Shown: in pieces, positions 43,795 to 53,570 of the stretch
Numbering within the stretch: position 1 is the first letter of the stretch
How the letters are laid out: the number at the start of each line of letters is the position of its first letter
Origin: Selaginella moellendorffii
Lineage: Eukaryota > Streptophyta > Lycopodiopsida > Selaginellales > Selaginellaceae
DNA: 64,000 bases
Assembly: GCF_000143415.4 (NCBI RefSeq)
Contig: NW_003314355.1
Location: forward strand, 685,944 to 749,943
Direction: 5' to 3'
Program-made: the position numbers and the translations under genes
The notes under the pieces: model-generated
Told to the model about the DNA's origin: nothing
The model's input: only the letters and a program-made list of their open reading frames with translations
The model's database searches: none

Positions 43795-44430
43795 ATGTCT
43801 TCTTTCACCAGACAATCAGGATTCAAGGCTCTGGCACTACTAGACTCGGGTGCAACTTCCTGTTTAATGGACACGGACTTTGCTGCGCGACATCACGTTC
43901 CTCTTTCTCCTACTCTGAGGGTTGAAGGCATCGACGGGCATTTTGTGTCTCCATCTTCTGGACTTAGGGAAACGTTGCCCGTTTGAGTACACATCGGGTC
44001 CACCATCACTGATATCGCCTTCAACATCATCAATAGTAAGTCCTCCTCTGTAGTGCTCAGCCTTCCTTGGTTCCAATTGCATCAGCCTCAGATCTGTTGG
44101 AAGGAATTACAGCTCTTCTCTTCCACGTCACCATCTCCCACGTCTTCCCTTGCTGTTCATCGAGTCCAAATCAGGAAAAGTTCCTTAAACTCAAATTGGG
44201 GTTTTGTTCCTGATTCTACGAAATTTTCACCCTCTTTGCTCCCTATCCCTCAATCTTCTTTTCCCTCTCTTTCATCATACACTGGACAGTATCCACGTTC
44301 CATCATTCCATTCAGTCATACACCTCTTCCTATCTCCACAATCACTATGAAAGAACTCCTTCATGAAGAACTTGTTTTCCTTTTTGCTTTGCATGTTTCT
44401 CCTATCAGTCTTCCTGATAAGTATCATGAT
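43795..44430 (+). pseudogene. Chromovirus C protease and start of RT linker
   Basis: The aspartic protease signature ALALLDSGATSCLMD is at about 43830-43870, followed by a stop at 43984. Later text in the same region ends with ISLPDKYHDF at about 44405-44433, the conserved segment that in this lineage directly precedes the DVF-x-KKKA motif. That motif is found only at 57850, beyond element X. Confidence 0.75.
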
Positions 44431-44441
44431 TTTCCATTCAA

Positions 44442-44463
44442 GCTCTATTTCGTTAAAGTGGGA
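44442..44463 (+). repeat. Left TIR of element X
   Basis: It starts GCTCTATTTCGTTAAAG and is perfectly repeated inverted at 57825-57846. Its last seven bases AGTGGGA are repeated inverted 10 nt further in (TCCCACT, 44474-44480), making a small subterminal hairpin. Confidence 0.9.
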
Positions 44464-44881
44464 ATTGTCATTATCCCACTTGTAAAATAAGGTTTCCAAA
44501 CCTTTATATAATATATAAATATAACAAAATTCAACTGCATTGAGGCACATGCCATTTTATTTTAAACAAGGAAATGTCTACTCAATCACTTCTCCTCCCC
44601 CTGCCACTGCTTCACCTCTCTCTTCTCCTTGTCATCGTCGTCCAATTTCTTTCCATCCTTTTAATATTGGCTTAGTTGCTCCGAGTCTAGGTGGAGCCCA
44701 AGTCCCCATTCAATCTTTACTTTCCCCTTATTAATAAAACAACTTCGTAGACTTCCAATAACATGCTGTAACACTTCTAGTATAATGCAAATCCTCTCAA
44801 AGAATTGTCTTTTAATATTAATACAATGGCATGGAACCCCATGCCATAATAAGTTACATTTTTAAATAAATACATGCCATC

Positions 44882-45900
44882 TCAGACTGTTATTTTTTGC
44901 CTCCAACGCCTATACAATAATCTTGGAATTTCATCACTCTCCACACTATCAGGATTTAAACCCAATAGTAATGCCATCTCTTCTCTAATACGTCCACGCT
45001 CATGTTCAGTGGTCGAAGAACCCATCCGGTTGAGCAGATTATGGAGATGCGGATAGTGCTTGGCTAGACAATATACATGCCATAAATGATGACTGGTGTC
45101 TGTCCGATCAAATGGCTTCTGATATACCGTTCCATCTGCCATTTGGTTGATTTCTGCAGCCACCTCCTGGACTGGCCGGTTCTCTATCACCATCGCTTCA
45201 AGCCGTTTTGCAAGGTCCCCCAGAACATATGGTTTCTTCTCCCTAGTTTCCATACTGCAAGAGATGGGGTGCACTGCATATGTGTGCGTGTTCGCTGCAG
45301 TTTTAATCGGCGAGTCATCGATGATGAGGATTTCACTTGACCTAGCAGTCCGGTTCATCACTACAGCCTCTGGCTTGACGAAGATGGGCTTGCTACCCCT
45401 CACATGGACCATAGTCAAGCAATCCTCCTGCGTTTGGAGAAAGTCAAATGGTAATATTACTCGCGTCTGATCGTACATCATCTGTAGCAATGTTAATGCA
45501 TTGTGGCGCATCATGGATGTTTAAACTCCCAATTGCAAATTGAACCCGGCCCTCTGTTTTAAGTGTCGCATGGTTATTATTAGATCCCGTAGTTTCTCCC
45601 GTGTGATTAATGTGAATCTGTCTCTTTTGACCAACTTGCGACCGCAGGCTTTGGAGGGTGCAGTGACATTCGAGGACGAGCCACGCTCATGGGAGAAAAG
45701 GACACCGTTCAGATCAAAAACGATACAGTACTTTCGCCGTGACTCTGAAATGAAATGCATCAGCATAAAAAATGGTACAAGTCAATTTTACCATCTACAA
45801 TATTAGCGAATGGTGCTCCCGATGGTCGTTCAGAGGGTTTTGGTCGAGGAAACGTGAAGGGCGGAAATACTCTCCTCTGCAATGTGGGGTCAATCGCATC
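44882..45900 (-). pseudogene. FCP1/NIF-like HAD phosphatase domain (C-terminus of the minus-strand unit)
   Basis: The upper exon reads DPTLQRRVFPPFTFPRPKPS and ends at a donor near 45790. The next exon opens at 45749 with SRRKYCIVFDLNGVLFSHE. This is HAD motif I in the D-L-N-G form typical of plant NIF-type phosphatases. After a TAA at 45523-45521 the same frame continues TSMMRHNALTLLQMMYDQTR and ILIIDDSPIKTAANTHTYAV (the DD motif), to the stop at 44882. The TAA falls where the family normally has the Trp of the W-T/S-S motif II. The asparagine in motif I already suggests altered catalysis. Either this copy is inactivated or two products exist. Family recognition is fairly firm. Confidence 0.65.
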
Positions 45901-46401
45901 CTATGGCGTGTGGGCACATGCCATTTCAGCTGTAGACTCTGGTACAACTGGCTCAACAGTGGCATGGGGTGGTTCCGATGGCGTGTGATCACACGCCATT
46001 TCAGCTGGTGCCTCCGTTGGCAAAGTGGACATGACCGAACAGGCAGCAGGGGCGGTGTAGGGAGGTTCCAACGGCGCGTAGTTTGACGATTGGGCACACG
46101 TTGAGTCCGTTGAAAATGAGGATACGACCGGCTCGGCGGCTGGGGCGGCCTTATGCGGGTCCAATGGCGCCTGGTCACCGTCAGTTGGATACGTGGACAA
46201 GATTGACTCAGTGGTATGGGCAGCATCAAGTGGAGCGTGGTCAGCTTGCTTGGCGTTGATATGGATAGTAACCTCCACCAGCTCTGATGACTCTTGCAGG
46301 CAAGTAGAGTCCACTGGCGGATCCATATGCATGTCCAAATATCTCCCTTCGATTGAGATGGTATCCTCCCTACTGGCTACTAAAAACAAACTCATTAGCA
46401 C
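45901..46401 (-). CDS. Pro/Thr/Ala-rich repeat exon of the minus-strand unit
   Basis: The frame holds repeated units of the type APLDxxxTxxSxxSTxPT, ending in AEMACDHTPSEPPHATVEPV and AEMACAHTP. Two of the 22-bp palindromes (45978 and 45903) are therefore written into this coding sequence as MACxHTP. The terminal TAG lies at a possible splice acceptor (CACACGCCATAG/GATGCG), so the frame may continue into the HAD exon by splicing. Short exons upstream near 46430-46600 (GT-AG bounded) link it to the acidic region. No known domain. Confidence 0.5.
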   Translation of the reverse strand: MLMSLFLVASREDTISIEGRYLDMHMDPPVDSTCLQESSELVEVTIHINAKQADHAPLDAAHTTESILSTYPTDGDQAPLDPHKAAPAAEPVVSSFSTDSTCAQSSNYAPLEPPYTAPAACSVMSTLPTEAPAEMACDHTPSEPPHATVEPVVPESTAEMACAHTP

Positions 46402-46623
46402 ATTGAATCGACTATACTGTATTTACCATCAACTGCTATTGGGCGCACTACTGATTCTGAAGGATTGGACATACGTTTCGACCCTTGCTTGGCACTATCC
46501 TTCCTCGACACTAAAGGCTAGAGTTTGTATCTTAATTCAATTGAATAATCTTTACTTACCATTTCTTCTGCGACCTACATGGACAATGTTAGAAATGGTA
46601 AAAGGTTAGGAATGGATGTACTA

Positions 46624-47626
46624 TTATTTACCTGATGGTTTGTCTTGTATGACCTTCCTCCGCTGCTCTTTGGCCACCTCAGGCTGGCCATCGTCGTCAT
46701 CATCGTCATCGTCGTTATTGTGATCGTCACCATTGTGAGGACCATCCAAGTCCTCTTCGTCCTCCTCTTCTTCGTCCTCCTCTTCTTTGTCCTCCTCTTC
46801 GTCCTTCTGCTCTTCCTGCTCATTATCTTTCTCTGGCTCCTCATCCCCCTCCTGCATTTCTTCCATAGGCTGCTCAGGCTGGATGGCTTGTTTTTCCAGG
46901 ACCATCTTGGGAAAATCATCTGGCCGAGTCTCCATCTCAAAATACAAGAGATCCATAGCCTATTTCAGTGCTTGACCTAGGACCGTATCCTCACCCGACT
47001 GTCTTAACATGGTTTCTGCACGTTCTTGCACCCTTCGAAGATGACGAGATGAGAAAAACGTGGCCCTGACTTGAAAAGCATCCCTCATCCATTGTACCTC
47101 TCCATTGAGATTGGGGAAGGGGAGTCCGCCATAGGAATCTGAGTCAGGAGGTGGTGACTGGCTCCTTTCACTCAGCCCTTGATCTGCAATGAATGGCATG
47201 AGCACATACGCCATAACCGCGAGGCATTACCTATCATCTTTTCGTTGCCCTTCTTCCTTTTCGAATCAAACGCCTCTGATCCCGACGACTGTCCAACGTG
47301 CTTTCGCTTTTTATGACCACTGTCAGTTTGAGCTTGGCTGGTGCTTGCCTGTTTTGCCTTTGAAGAAGTGTCCCCTGCAAGGAATGGCATGAGACCACAC
47401 GCCATTGCAAATATAATTTGTACCTCCTTTTTTCCTATTGCTTGTCTGTTTGTCCTTCTTCGACGCGCCACTAGTGCGCTTTTCAGTCCTCGTGTCTGAA
47501 TATTCACAACGATCTATAATCAAAATGGCGTGAGGCCTCACGTGACCTTACCTTGTGCAAGTTGTGAGCTCGGCCTAACATCAGTAGCTGTTAACGCCGT
47601 TTCAGCATCTGGGGGTGGCCACGCTC
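46624..47626 (-). CDS. Lys/Ser-rich and acidic exons of the minus-strand unit
   Basis: Exons 47626-47552, 47513-47424, 47374-47231 and 47183 to about 46624 join in phase. They encode AWPPPDAETALTATDVRPSS, a basic stretch (SGHKKRKHVGQSS, DSKRKKGNEKM), then GEVQWMRDAFQVRATFFSSR and a long Glu/Asp tract (about 46680-46850). The introns at 47184-47230, 47375-47423 and 47514-47551 each contain one palindrome near their 3' end. A single in-frame TAG at 46962-46960 interrupts ALK and AMDLLYFEME; a CAG-to-TAG change would explain it. Nuclear, disordered protein segment; function unknown. Confidence 0.55.
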
Positions 47627-47676
47627 CTGCATACAGAGCTTGTGAGATAACATTTAACCTTAAAGTGCGTACTCAC

Positions 47677-50239
47677 CAGGTTCGCAGAGAAGATATTGTT
47701 TTTCTTTGGCAACTGTAATTATATGCTCCATTGAAGTCACCTCTTCAATGGAGTTTGTCACCGCAACACACGGGACACCCTTGAGTAGTGCGGCTCGAAA
47801 GAATAGTCCGCCGCAGTTGTACTCGACAACGCATTTGCCCTTGGTGTCACCCGCTATTGCGTTGAAGACCCAGCTGAGCATTTCCCATGCTACACCTGGA
47901 GCTTTCTTTGGATTCGAAAGCTCCATAGCCGTCTTCAGTTCCTCAGGCACGGGTAAATTGACCTCCCTCAGATCAATTCGATCGGCCTTGTCGAATGAAG
48001 CTGGGAAGTCACTCCAGTCCCACTCTGCTACAGGACCAATAACAAGGGCGAGTGTGAAGATGTGGACATTCGTCGGTATCTTCTTCTTAGCCATTATCCC
48101 ATGGATCTCCCGCATCTCCTTGCCTTTCAACCGAGCCTTCACCTCATTCAAGGCCTTCCAGAACTTGTGATAGGATTCGGAGTCGTAGATCATATAGTGG
48201 ATTGAAGATTCCACCTCCGCAAGTCCCACCATTAAGTCAATGATGGAGCTGACTTCGTCTACATGAGTGATCTCTTCGTTTGTGAAGTCCATCACACAAA
48301 AGATGCTCTTGACCTGCTCATCTCCGCGGGAAACGATGCTCCTCCACCTTTGATCCTCATCCGAATTCACGTATACCTGGTAAGGTTCTCGATAGGCCTC
48401 TGCTGCGGGGTCGAGCTGTTTCTGAAGCCGGTGGTCGACATCCCTTTTAATGAAATTTGGATACTGATCCAACTTCTCAGCTTTACTTTTCGTGGCATCC
48501 CGCAGCAGATCGATGAACTTGGGGGCCCCCTTCACGTACTCGTCGATGTCTTCATTTGACAAGTCCAGCTCTTCCATCATCTCTTGCGTGGTGTCGATGC
48601 TCACCCTCTCCACGGCCACTTGCTCGAAGATCCAATCCTTCAATAGTGCACGAGCTCTCAGAGTCGTGCACAAGTCCTCGTATGTCACAATATGGCCGGG
48701 AGTCATTTTGGTCTTGTTGAAGACTACCTCACCACGTAGAAGAGCATTAGCCACTGTCAGAAGGTCGTCGTCGTCTAGAGACCGCGAGAAACGCAAGGCG
48801 TTGAGCTTCAAATCATTGGGCTTCCAGCCGTCCTCCACACCCATTGAGTTTAGCAACTCCCCGTCATGGTACCTCCTCAGCACATCTACCCATTTGTCAA
48901 AAACAACTTTTGTCGCGAGTAGAATGTTATGGATGCTGAGTGTGTCATTGACCCCCAATGTTTTCGAGAGAAGACTCGAGAATTCCTGCAATGGAAATGG
49001 CGTGAGGCCACATGCTATGCCACATGCAACGAGGCTTACCTGCCAGGCGCTAGTTGCTAGTGCACGTCCTTGTCCTGGTTTTTGTGGCTTCTTCAGTTGA
49101 ACCCAGAGCTTCCGTGTTCGTGCCAATGTCTCGTGTAGACCCAATTTGTAGCATGTTTCTTGCTTGACATTCTGCGCGTGGGAGATGGATATGATAGATC
49201 GGAGGGGCGAGTTGCCTTTTATCAGGCGGACAACTCTTGTCTTGAAGACTTTCTTCACCTCCTCGCCCACCATAATATCCACAACTATCTCTTGCATCGC
49301 CAAGCTAGAATGCTGCCCGGAGACGGCATAGAACCGGATGTTCTGATCGTCCAACACCTTCCTATTGATCAAGTTTGGAAACCTCGTCTCGCCCTTCATT
49401 GTTTGGTAGTAGGGGATCACGTCTGCGATGTCGGGTGTTACTGGACTTGCCAGCATCTTCTGCTTCAGTTTCTCCACCCACTCATCAGATACTAGCCTAT
49501 GGTTGTATTTGCTTTGGATGTCGATACGGCTCACGTCGATTGTATATACTTTGTTGGAATAGTAACAAGTACTATTATCTGCGACGATTTTTGCTGCCTC
49601 TTCTTGCTCTTTCTGCTCTTTGCGGCTCTTCTTTTTGGTGGGTGTAGTGTTTGAACCCGAGGCAATGGCATCACCGAGTAGCTTCTTTTTTGGAGCAGCA
49701 GAGTCGGACGTCGGCTTGAGCTTGACCACCCTTTTCAGCTTCGGGGTAGTTTCCAGATCGACACCCTTCCCCTTCGCTTCGCGAACTGGAGGCACTCTCA
49801 ACGGCTCAATGTTGGAATATAGTTTTTGAACATCGCCGTAGGTGAGGTCCATGGATTCCATGTGATCTTCATAGACCCGCAGCGTCTTTGAAATTGTGGG
49901 CCTCCTGGACAACCTCTCCCTAGCTCCCTCTAGGAATTCCTCATAGCCGCTGCCCCCCTCCGGGAAGCCGCTAGGATGTGCAAGGTGGATCTTGAAGGCG
50001 GATGCTGTCTCTACCACAAGTGCCAGTCCATATTCTTGCATGGAACTGCATGGAGTGTCTGTCACTTGGATGAGGATCCCCATGCATTCTTTTCTCCCAC
50101 CATCTGTGTTGTACAGCATCAGATCCTCGCCTTCCATCCCGAAAGTCCAACTGGTGAGCTCCTCCCCCTTCTCTGCATCCACATTGACAGTGGCTGGAAG
50201 AAGAACGCAATTCCTCGCCTGTTCAGAAATGCACAACAA
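47677..50239 (-). CDS. Large protein of element X: possible ParB-like region and methylase-like tail
   Basis: Main open region of the minus-strand unit, about 840 residues after removing an in-frame 54-nt intron (49039-48986, GTAAGC...TTGCAG). The middle reads LVSDEWVEKLKQKMLAS and RFYAVSGQHSSLAMQEIVV, which resembles the ParB-like nuclease/Srx fold (V-x-G-Q-H near an Ala helix). The C-terminal part KGKCVVEYNCGGLFFRAALL and KGVPCVAVTNSIEE resembles motif I of N4/N6 DNA methylases. No DPPY motif is seen, so methylase activity is doubtful. The frame continues by splicing at 47676/47627 into the Lys-rich exons. Upstream exons probably reach to about 50600 (MASREISAPLSNCKW), with two more palindrome-bearing introns. 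Both domain assignments are inference. Confidence 0.55.
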
Positions 50240-50599
50240 TTAGAGCTGACAGATGAAAAGCTAGCAGCTGGAAATAACGTGAGGCCACACGCCATTCACC
50301 ACTGCATCAGATGTCTTGAGGCTGCATCCTAAGATGGCGTGAGGCTACACGCCATCTGTAACCGGACTGCACTCGAGAGCCCAATCGGTGCATGCCAATG
50401 TTGCTACTGAATGGCATGTGGCCTCATGCCATTTTCTACTTGGCCTAAAAGACTTACCATTTGAAGCCGAATGGAGGCCGTGACAATCGAGGCCGGACTC
50501 GCTGGCGAATGTGCACTGTGTGTGCAGCGGATCGTAGCAGCAAGGCTACTCTGCCACTTACAGTTGGAGAGTGGCGCTGAAATCTCCCGGGACGCCAAG

Positions 50600-51050
50600 T
50601 GGGCTGCGTGTGGGTGGCGGAGTGGGCGGCGGAGTTGGCGGCGAAGTTACAAACTGGGTGTGTCTTGAAGTGGACGCCGATGCACACGAGCGCGATGCGA
50701 GCGCGAGTGTGATGCAAGCGCGAGTGGACGCCGATGCACACGAGAAACCTGTAGAGAAGTGAGCGTGATCGCGAGTGGGAGCGTGATGCGAGCGGGAGCG
50801 CGAGTGTGATGCGAGCGCGAGCGCGAGTACGAAGCAAAATGCAAAACCTAACCTCACACGTGCGAAATGTCACAACGGTTGGTAATCCCGCCACGTCATC
50901 ATTCCTCGGACTTGGGCGCCACCATTCATTTCTGGATTGCCGTGCGCATGCAAGCACGCAAAATCCAAAAGAAATCCGCAACGTCATCATTCCTCGGACT
51001 GCATGCACGCGAAATCCAAAAGAAAGATCATGATTGGGATATCATTTAAT
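50600..51050. promoter_or_regulatory. GC/CpG-rich repetitive region upstream of the minus-strand unit
   Basis: It is rich in GCGAGCGCGAG and GTGATGCGAGCG units and in CACACGAG repeats. A duplicated segment around CGTCATCATTCCTCGGACT occurs at about 50896 and 50983. A TATA-like CTATATTTATACC at 51058-51070 follows. It lies at the head of the minus-strand unit and could act as a promoter or enhancer. Reading frames here are repeat artefacts. Confidence 0.4.
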
Positions 51051-52043
51051 ACCCTCGCTATATTTATACCATGCATGATTGGATATTCCAAAGCATCTTG
51101 TATTTCCAAAAATGGCAGATGTTCAGCTAAATAAAGAAATTCTATCTGTTTCTATTTTTCTCTCAAATCAATATTATAGCGTGTGGGCTCATGCAATTTT
51201 GAACCAAAGAAACCCAAAAAACGTTAGACCCAAAATATTTTGAAAAAACCCAAAAAACCCTAAACATTTTAAACCCAAAAATCCAGGCGTCCTGTGGCGT
51301 TATTCCTTGAATGGCGTGTGGGCGCATGCCATTTTCAGGGCCAAATGCTGAATGGAGAAAAATTCCCTTTCAGTGCAAATGCTGCAAGAGGCATATGCCG
51401 AGCACAAAGGACTGTAACTACCTCACATGACATAGATAAACTTTTCTCTATTTAGGAAAGATAAACTTTATAGCGTGTGGGCTCATGCAATTTTGAACCC
51501 AAAAAATGCACCAAAAAATTCTCGGCGTCATCTAGCGTTATCTCTTGAATGGCATGGGGCCGCATCCCATTTTCAGGGGCACATAGGAGTATATTCCTAG
51601 GATATTCTAACATGCGCGAGAGTTTTTTGAGTTTTCTGGAGATCCAACCGTTAGATCGCAACTAGATTTTACAGAATGGTATACAATGTCTTTCTTGATG
51701 ACCCTGCAAAGAAGCATCTCGATCGGACACCACATGAGACCACACGAGCCTTACAATGTTTCAGGGGCATTTGCCATAGATTCGACCGTTATTTTGCTCC
51801 AAGATTTTACAGTTTGGTGTGCATTGACCTTTCCATCGACACTGCAAAGGGACATCACAATCAGATGCGGGATCACAAGAAACTAACTTCACTAACTCTG
51901 GTTTCACCAAGATCTACGTAAGAAGTTATGAAATGAAAGGACCCTCTCTATTGAAATGTGTTTATGGTCCTAAGGGCATTGTGACATATCAAAGGATTTT
52001 GCATCAAGTTCTGTATTTGCATGTTTATCAAGCTACTGAATTG

Positions 52044-52070
52044 CTAAACCCTAAACCCTAAACCCTAAAC
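52044..52070 (+). repeat. Interstitial telomere-like repeat (CTAAACC)n
   Basis: Three full CTAAACC units plus CTAAAC, the plant-type telomere heptamer. Such short tracts also occur as telo-box promoter elements. Confidence 0.8.
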
Positions 52071-53190
52071 ATGTGGCAAATGCTGCGTGAAGAAAGATGC
52101 CCTTTCTGGGCAAATGTTGTAAGAGGCAGATGCCGAGCAGATGTATCTCAGGCTAGCGAAGGGGACAAACGAAAGCTAGCTATAAACATGACGGGATGCA
52201 AATAGATTACTAGGCTGGTCCTGCGAAAATCAAAAACCATAATTGAAAACATTGAAAATGCAAAAAGAAAGGTTTATAATATTTTTGAATTTTAAGCAAC
52301 CAAAGGAATGTAAGTAGGGCATGTGTTTGTAAGTTTAAAAATGCCTCAACCACTTAAATTCCCAAGTAAATAAAGCTGTTTCTATTTTTGGTACAGGTAA
52401 ACTTTATAGCGTGTGGGCTCATGCAATTTTAAACCCAAAAATGCACCAAAAAATGCTCGACTAGCATTATTCTTTGAATGGCGTGTGGCCTTATATTGCC
52501 ATAAATGGACGTACACACAGAGCATAATTATTCCTTTACACGGCGAATAATCTTGGCGCGGATCGCTGACATGGCATGGCAAAGTTCGAATCACTGACAT
52601 GGCACAGCTGGATCGAGGCAAGGACATGATGTGACAAAGTTCAACCTCCGACAACAAAGTCTAGAAGCTACTCAATTTGAAATTTGTCAGAGGAGTCATA
52701 AGATCTGGTTTGTCAGAGGATTTGATGTGACATTCAAGCGTGTGTTATTTTTGAATTCTCGAACTCATTCCTAGGTCTATCATTTTTGTGCGCCGTGTTC
52801 TTGGTTCTGCTGAGCGTAGTGAGCGCTGCTTGTGTAAGCGGCGTTGTGGGCTGTGGTTTATGCGTCTACGAGCGGTTGCGGCATTGCGAGCGCCATTGCG
52901 AGCGGCAGTTTATGCGAGTGGCAGTTTGTGCGAGCGGCGCTACGAGCAGTTGCGGTGTTGCGAGCGGCGCTACGAGTAGTTGCGGTGTTGTGAGCGGCAC
53001 TGTCTTTGGTGTGGCTACCGCTTCCTCTTGATATTCGGCACTTGTGCTTCCTGGTATGTTCACCATGGAATGGCTTAGGACCACATTTAGAAATGGCATG
53101 AGGCCACATGCCATCTTGGGCCCTTGCAATTTCATGGCTAGCGTATTGTCATGTATGTTTTTACTTGCCTGCAGCTGTGTGTATATCAAG

Positions 53191-53382
53191 ATGGTATGAG
53201 GCCTCATGCCATCTTTGGCCCCTACTAGCCTATTGCCATATTCCTTTTGCCTTGCTGCAACTGTATATATTTTTGTATGGGTGACTAGTCACGCACACAA
53301 AAATATATACAGTTGCAACAAGGCAAAAGGAATATAGCAACAGGCTAGCAGGGGCCAAAGATAGCGTGAGGCCTCATGCCAT
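53191..53382. repeat. 192-bp near-perfect hairpin bounded by palindromes
   Basis: Arms of 96 bp are centred on GTGACTAGTCAC (53281-53292). The arms contain CTTTGGCCCC, CATATTCCTTTTGCC and TATATATTTTTGT and their inverse. Each arm ends in one copy of the 22-bp family palindrome (53191 and 53361). It looks like a MITE or a cruciform-forming control region. Confidence 0.85.
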
Positions 53383-53406
53383 TAGTGGTACCACTAATGG
53401 CATGAG
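53373..53406. repeat. 34-bp perfect palindrome
   Basis: CTCATGCCATTAGTGG and its exact inverse meet at GGTACC (53387-53392). It overlaps the right end of the 192-bp hairpin and the next family palindrome. Confidence 0.9.
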
Positions 53407-53570
53407 GGCTCATGTCAATTTTGTGAATGCAAAATTTCACGTGGGTGTCAATAGCATGTTTGAATAATGGCATGTGGCCTCATGCTATTGAGGTTGTTTG
53501 GTATGTTATGATTTAGGCCATTCTCCAATCATTTTTTGTATGGTTTTAACTTCTTTTCTGCACTTTCAGA

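Larger units (their letters stand above)
51051..53570. other. Intergenic core of element X with repeats
   Basis: No credible gene is seen. A recurrent unit (ATAGCGTGTGGGCTCATGC, then AATTTTGAACCC and ATGCACCAAAAAAT) occurs at about 51176, 51470 and 52406. A pair of AAATGCTG...AAGAGGCA/GATGCCGAGCA blocks occurs at about 51365 and 52075. A plant telomere-like stretch is at 52044-52070. A GC-rich tandem repeat (GTTGCGGTGTTGCGAGCGGC units) occupies about 52862-53005. A long hairpin lies at 53191-53382. This region separates the two divergent gene groups. Confidence 0.6.

Noticed and set aside
44434-44441. Target-site duplication of element X
   Set aside because: Left flank CCATTCAA and right flank ATGGATGT share no direct repeat. 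The 8 extra left bases may be filler DNA.
46645-46980. Plus-strand hydrophobic frame rich in Leu/Phe/Val
   Set aside because: It is the antisense of the Glu/Asp tract of the minus-strand gene.
53191-53382. Typical microRNA precursor
   Set aside because: Arms are near-perfect over 96 bp and bounded by element palindromes. This is more like a MITE or cruciform than a miRNA, and no small-RNA data are available here.
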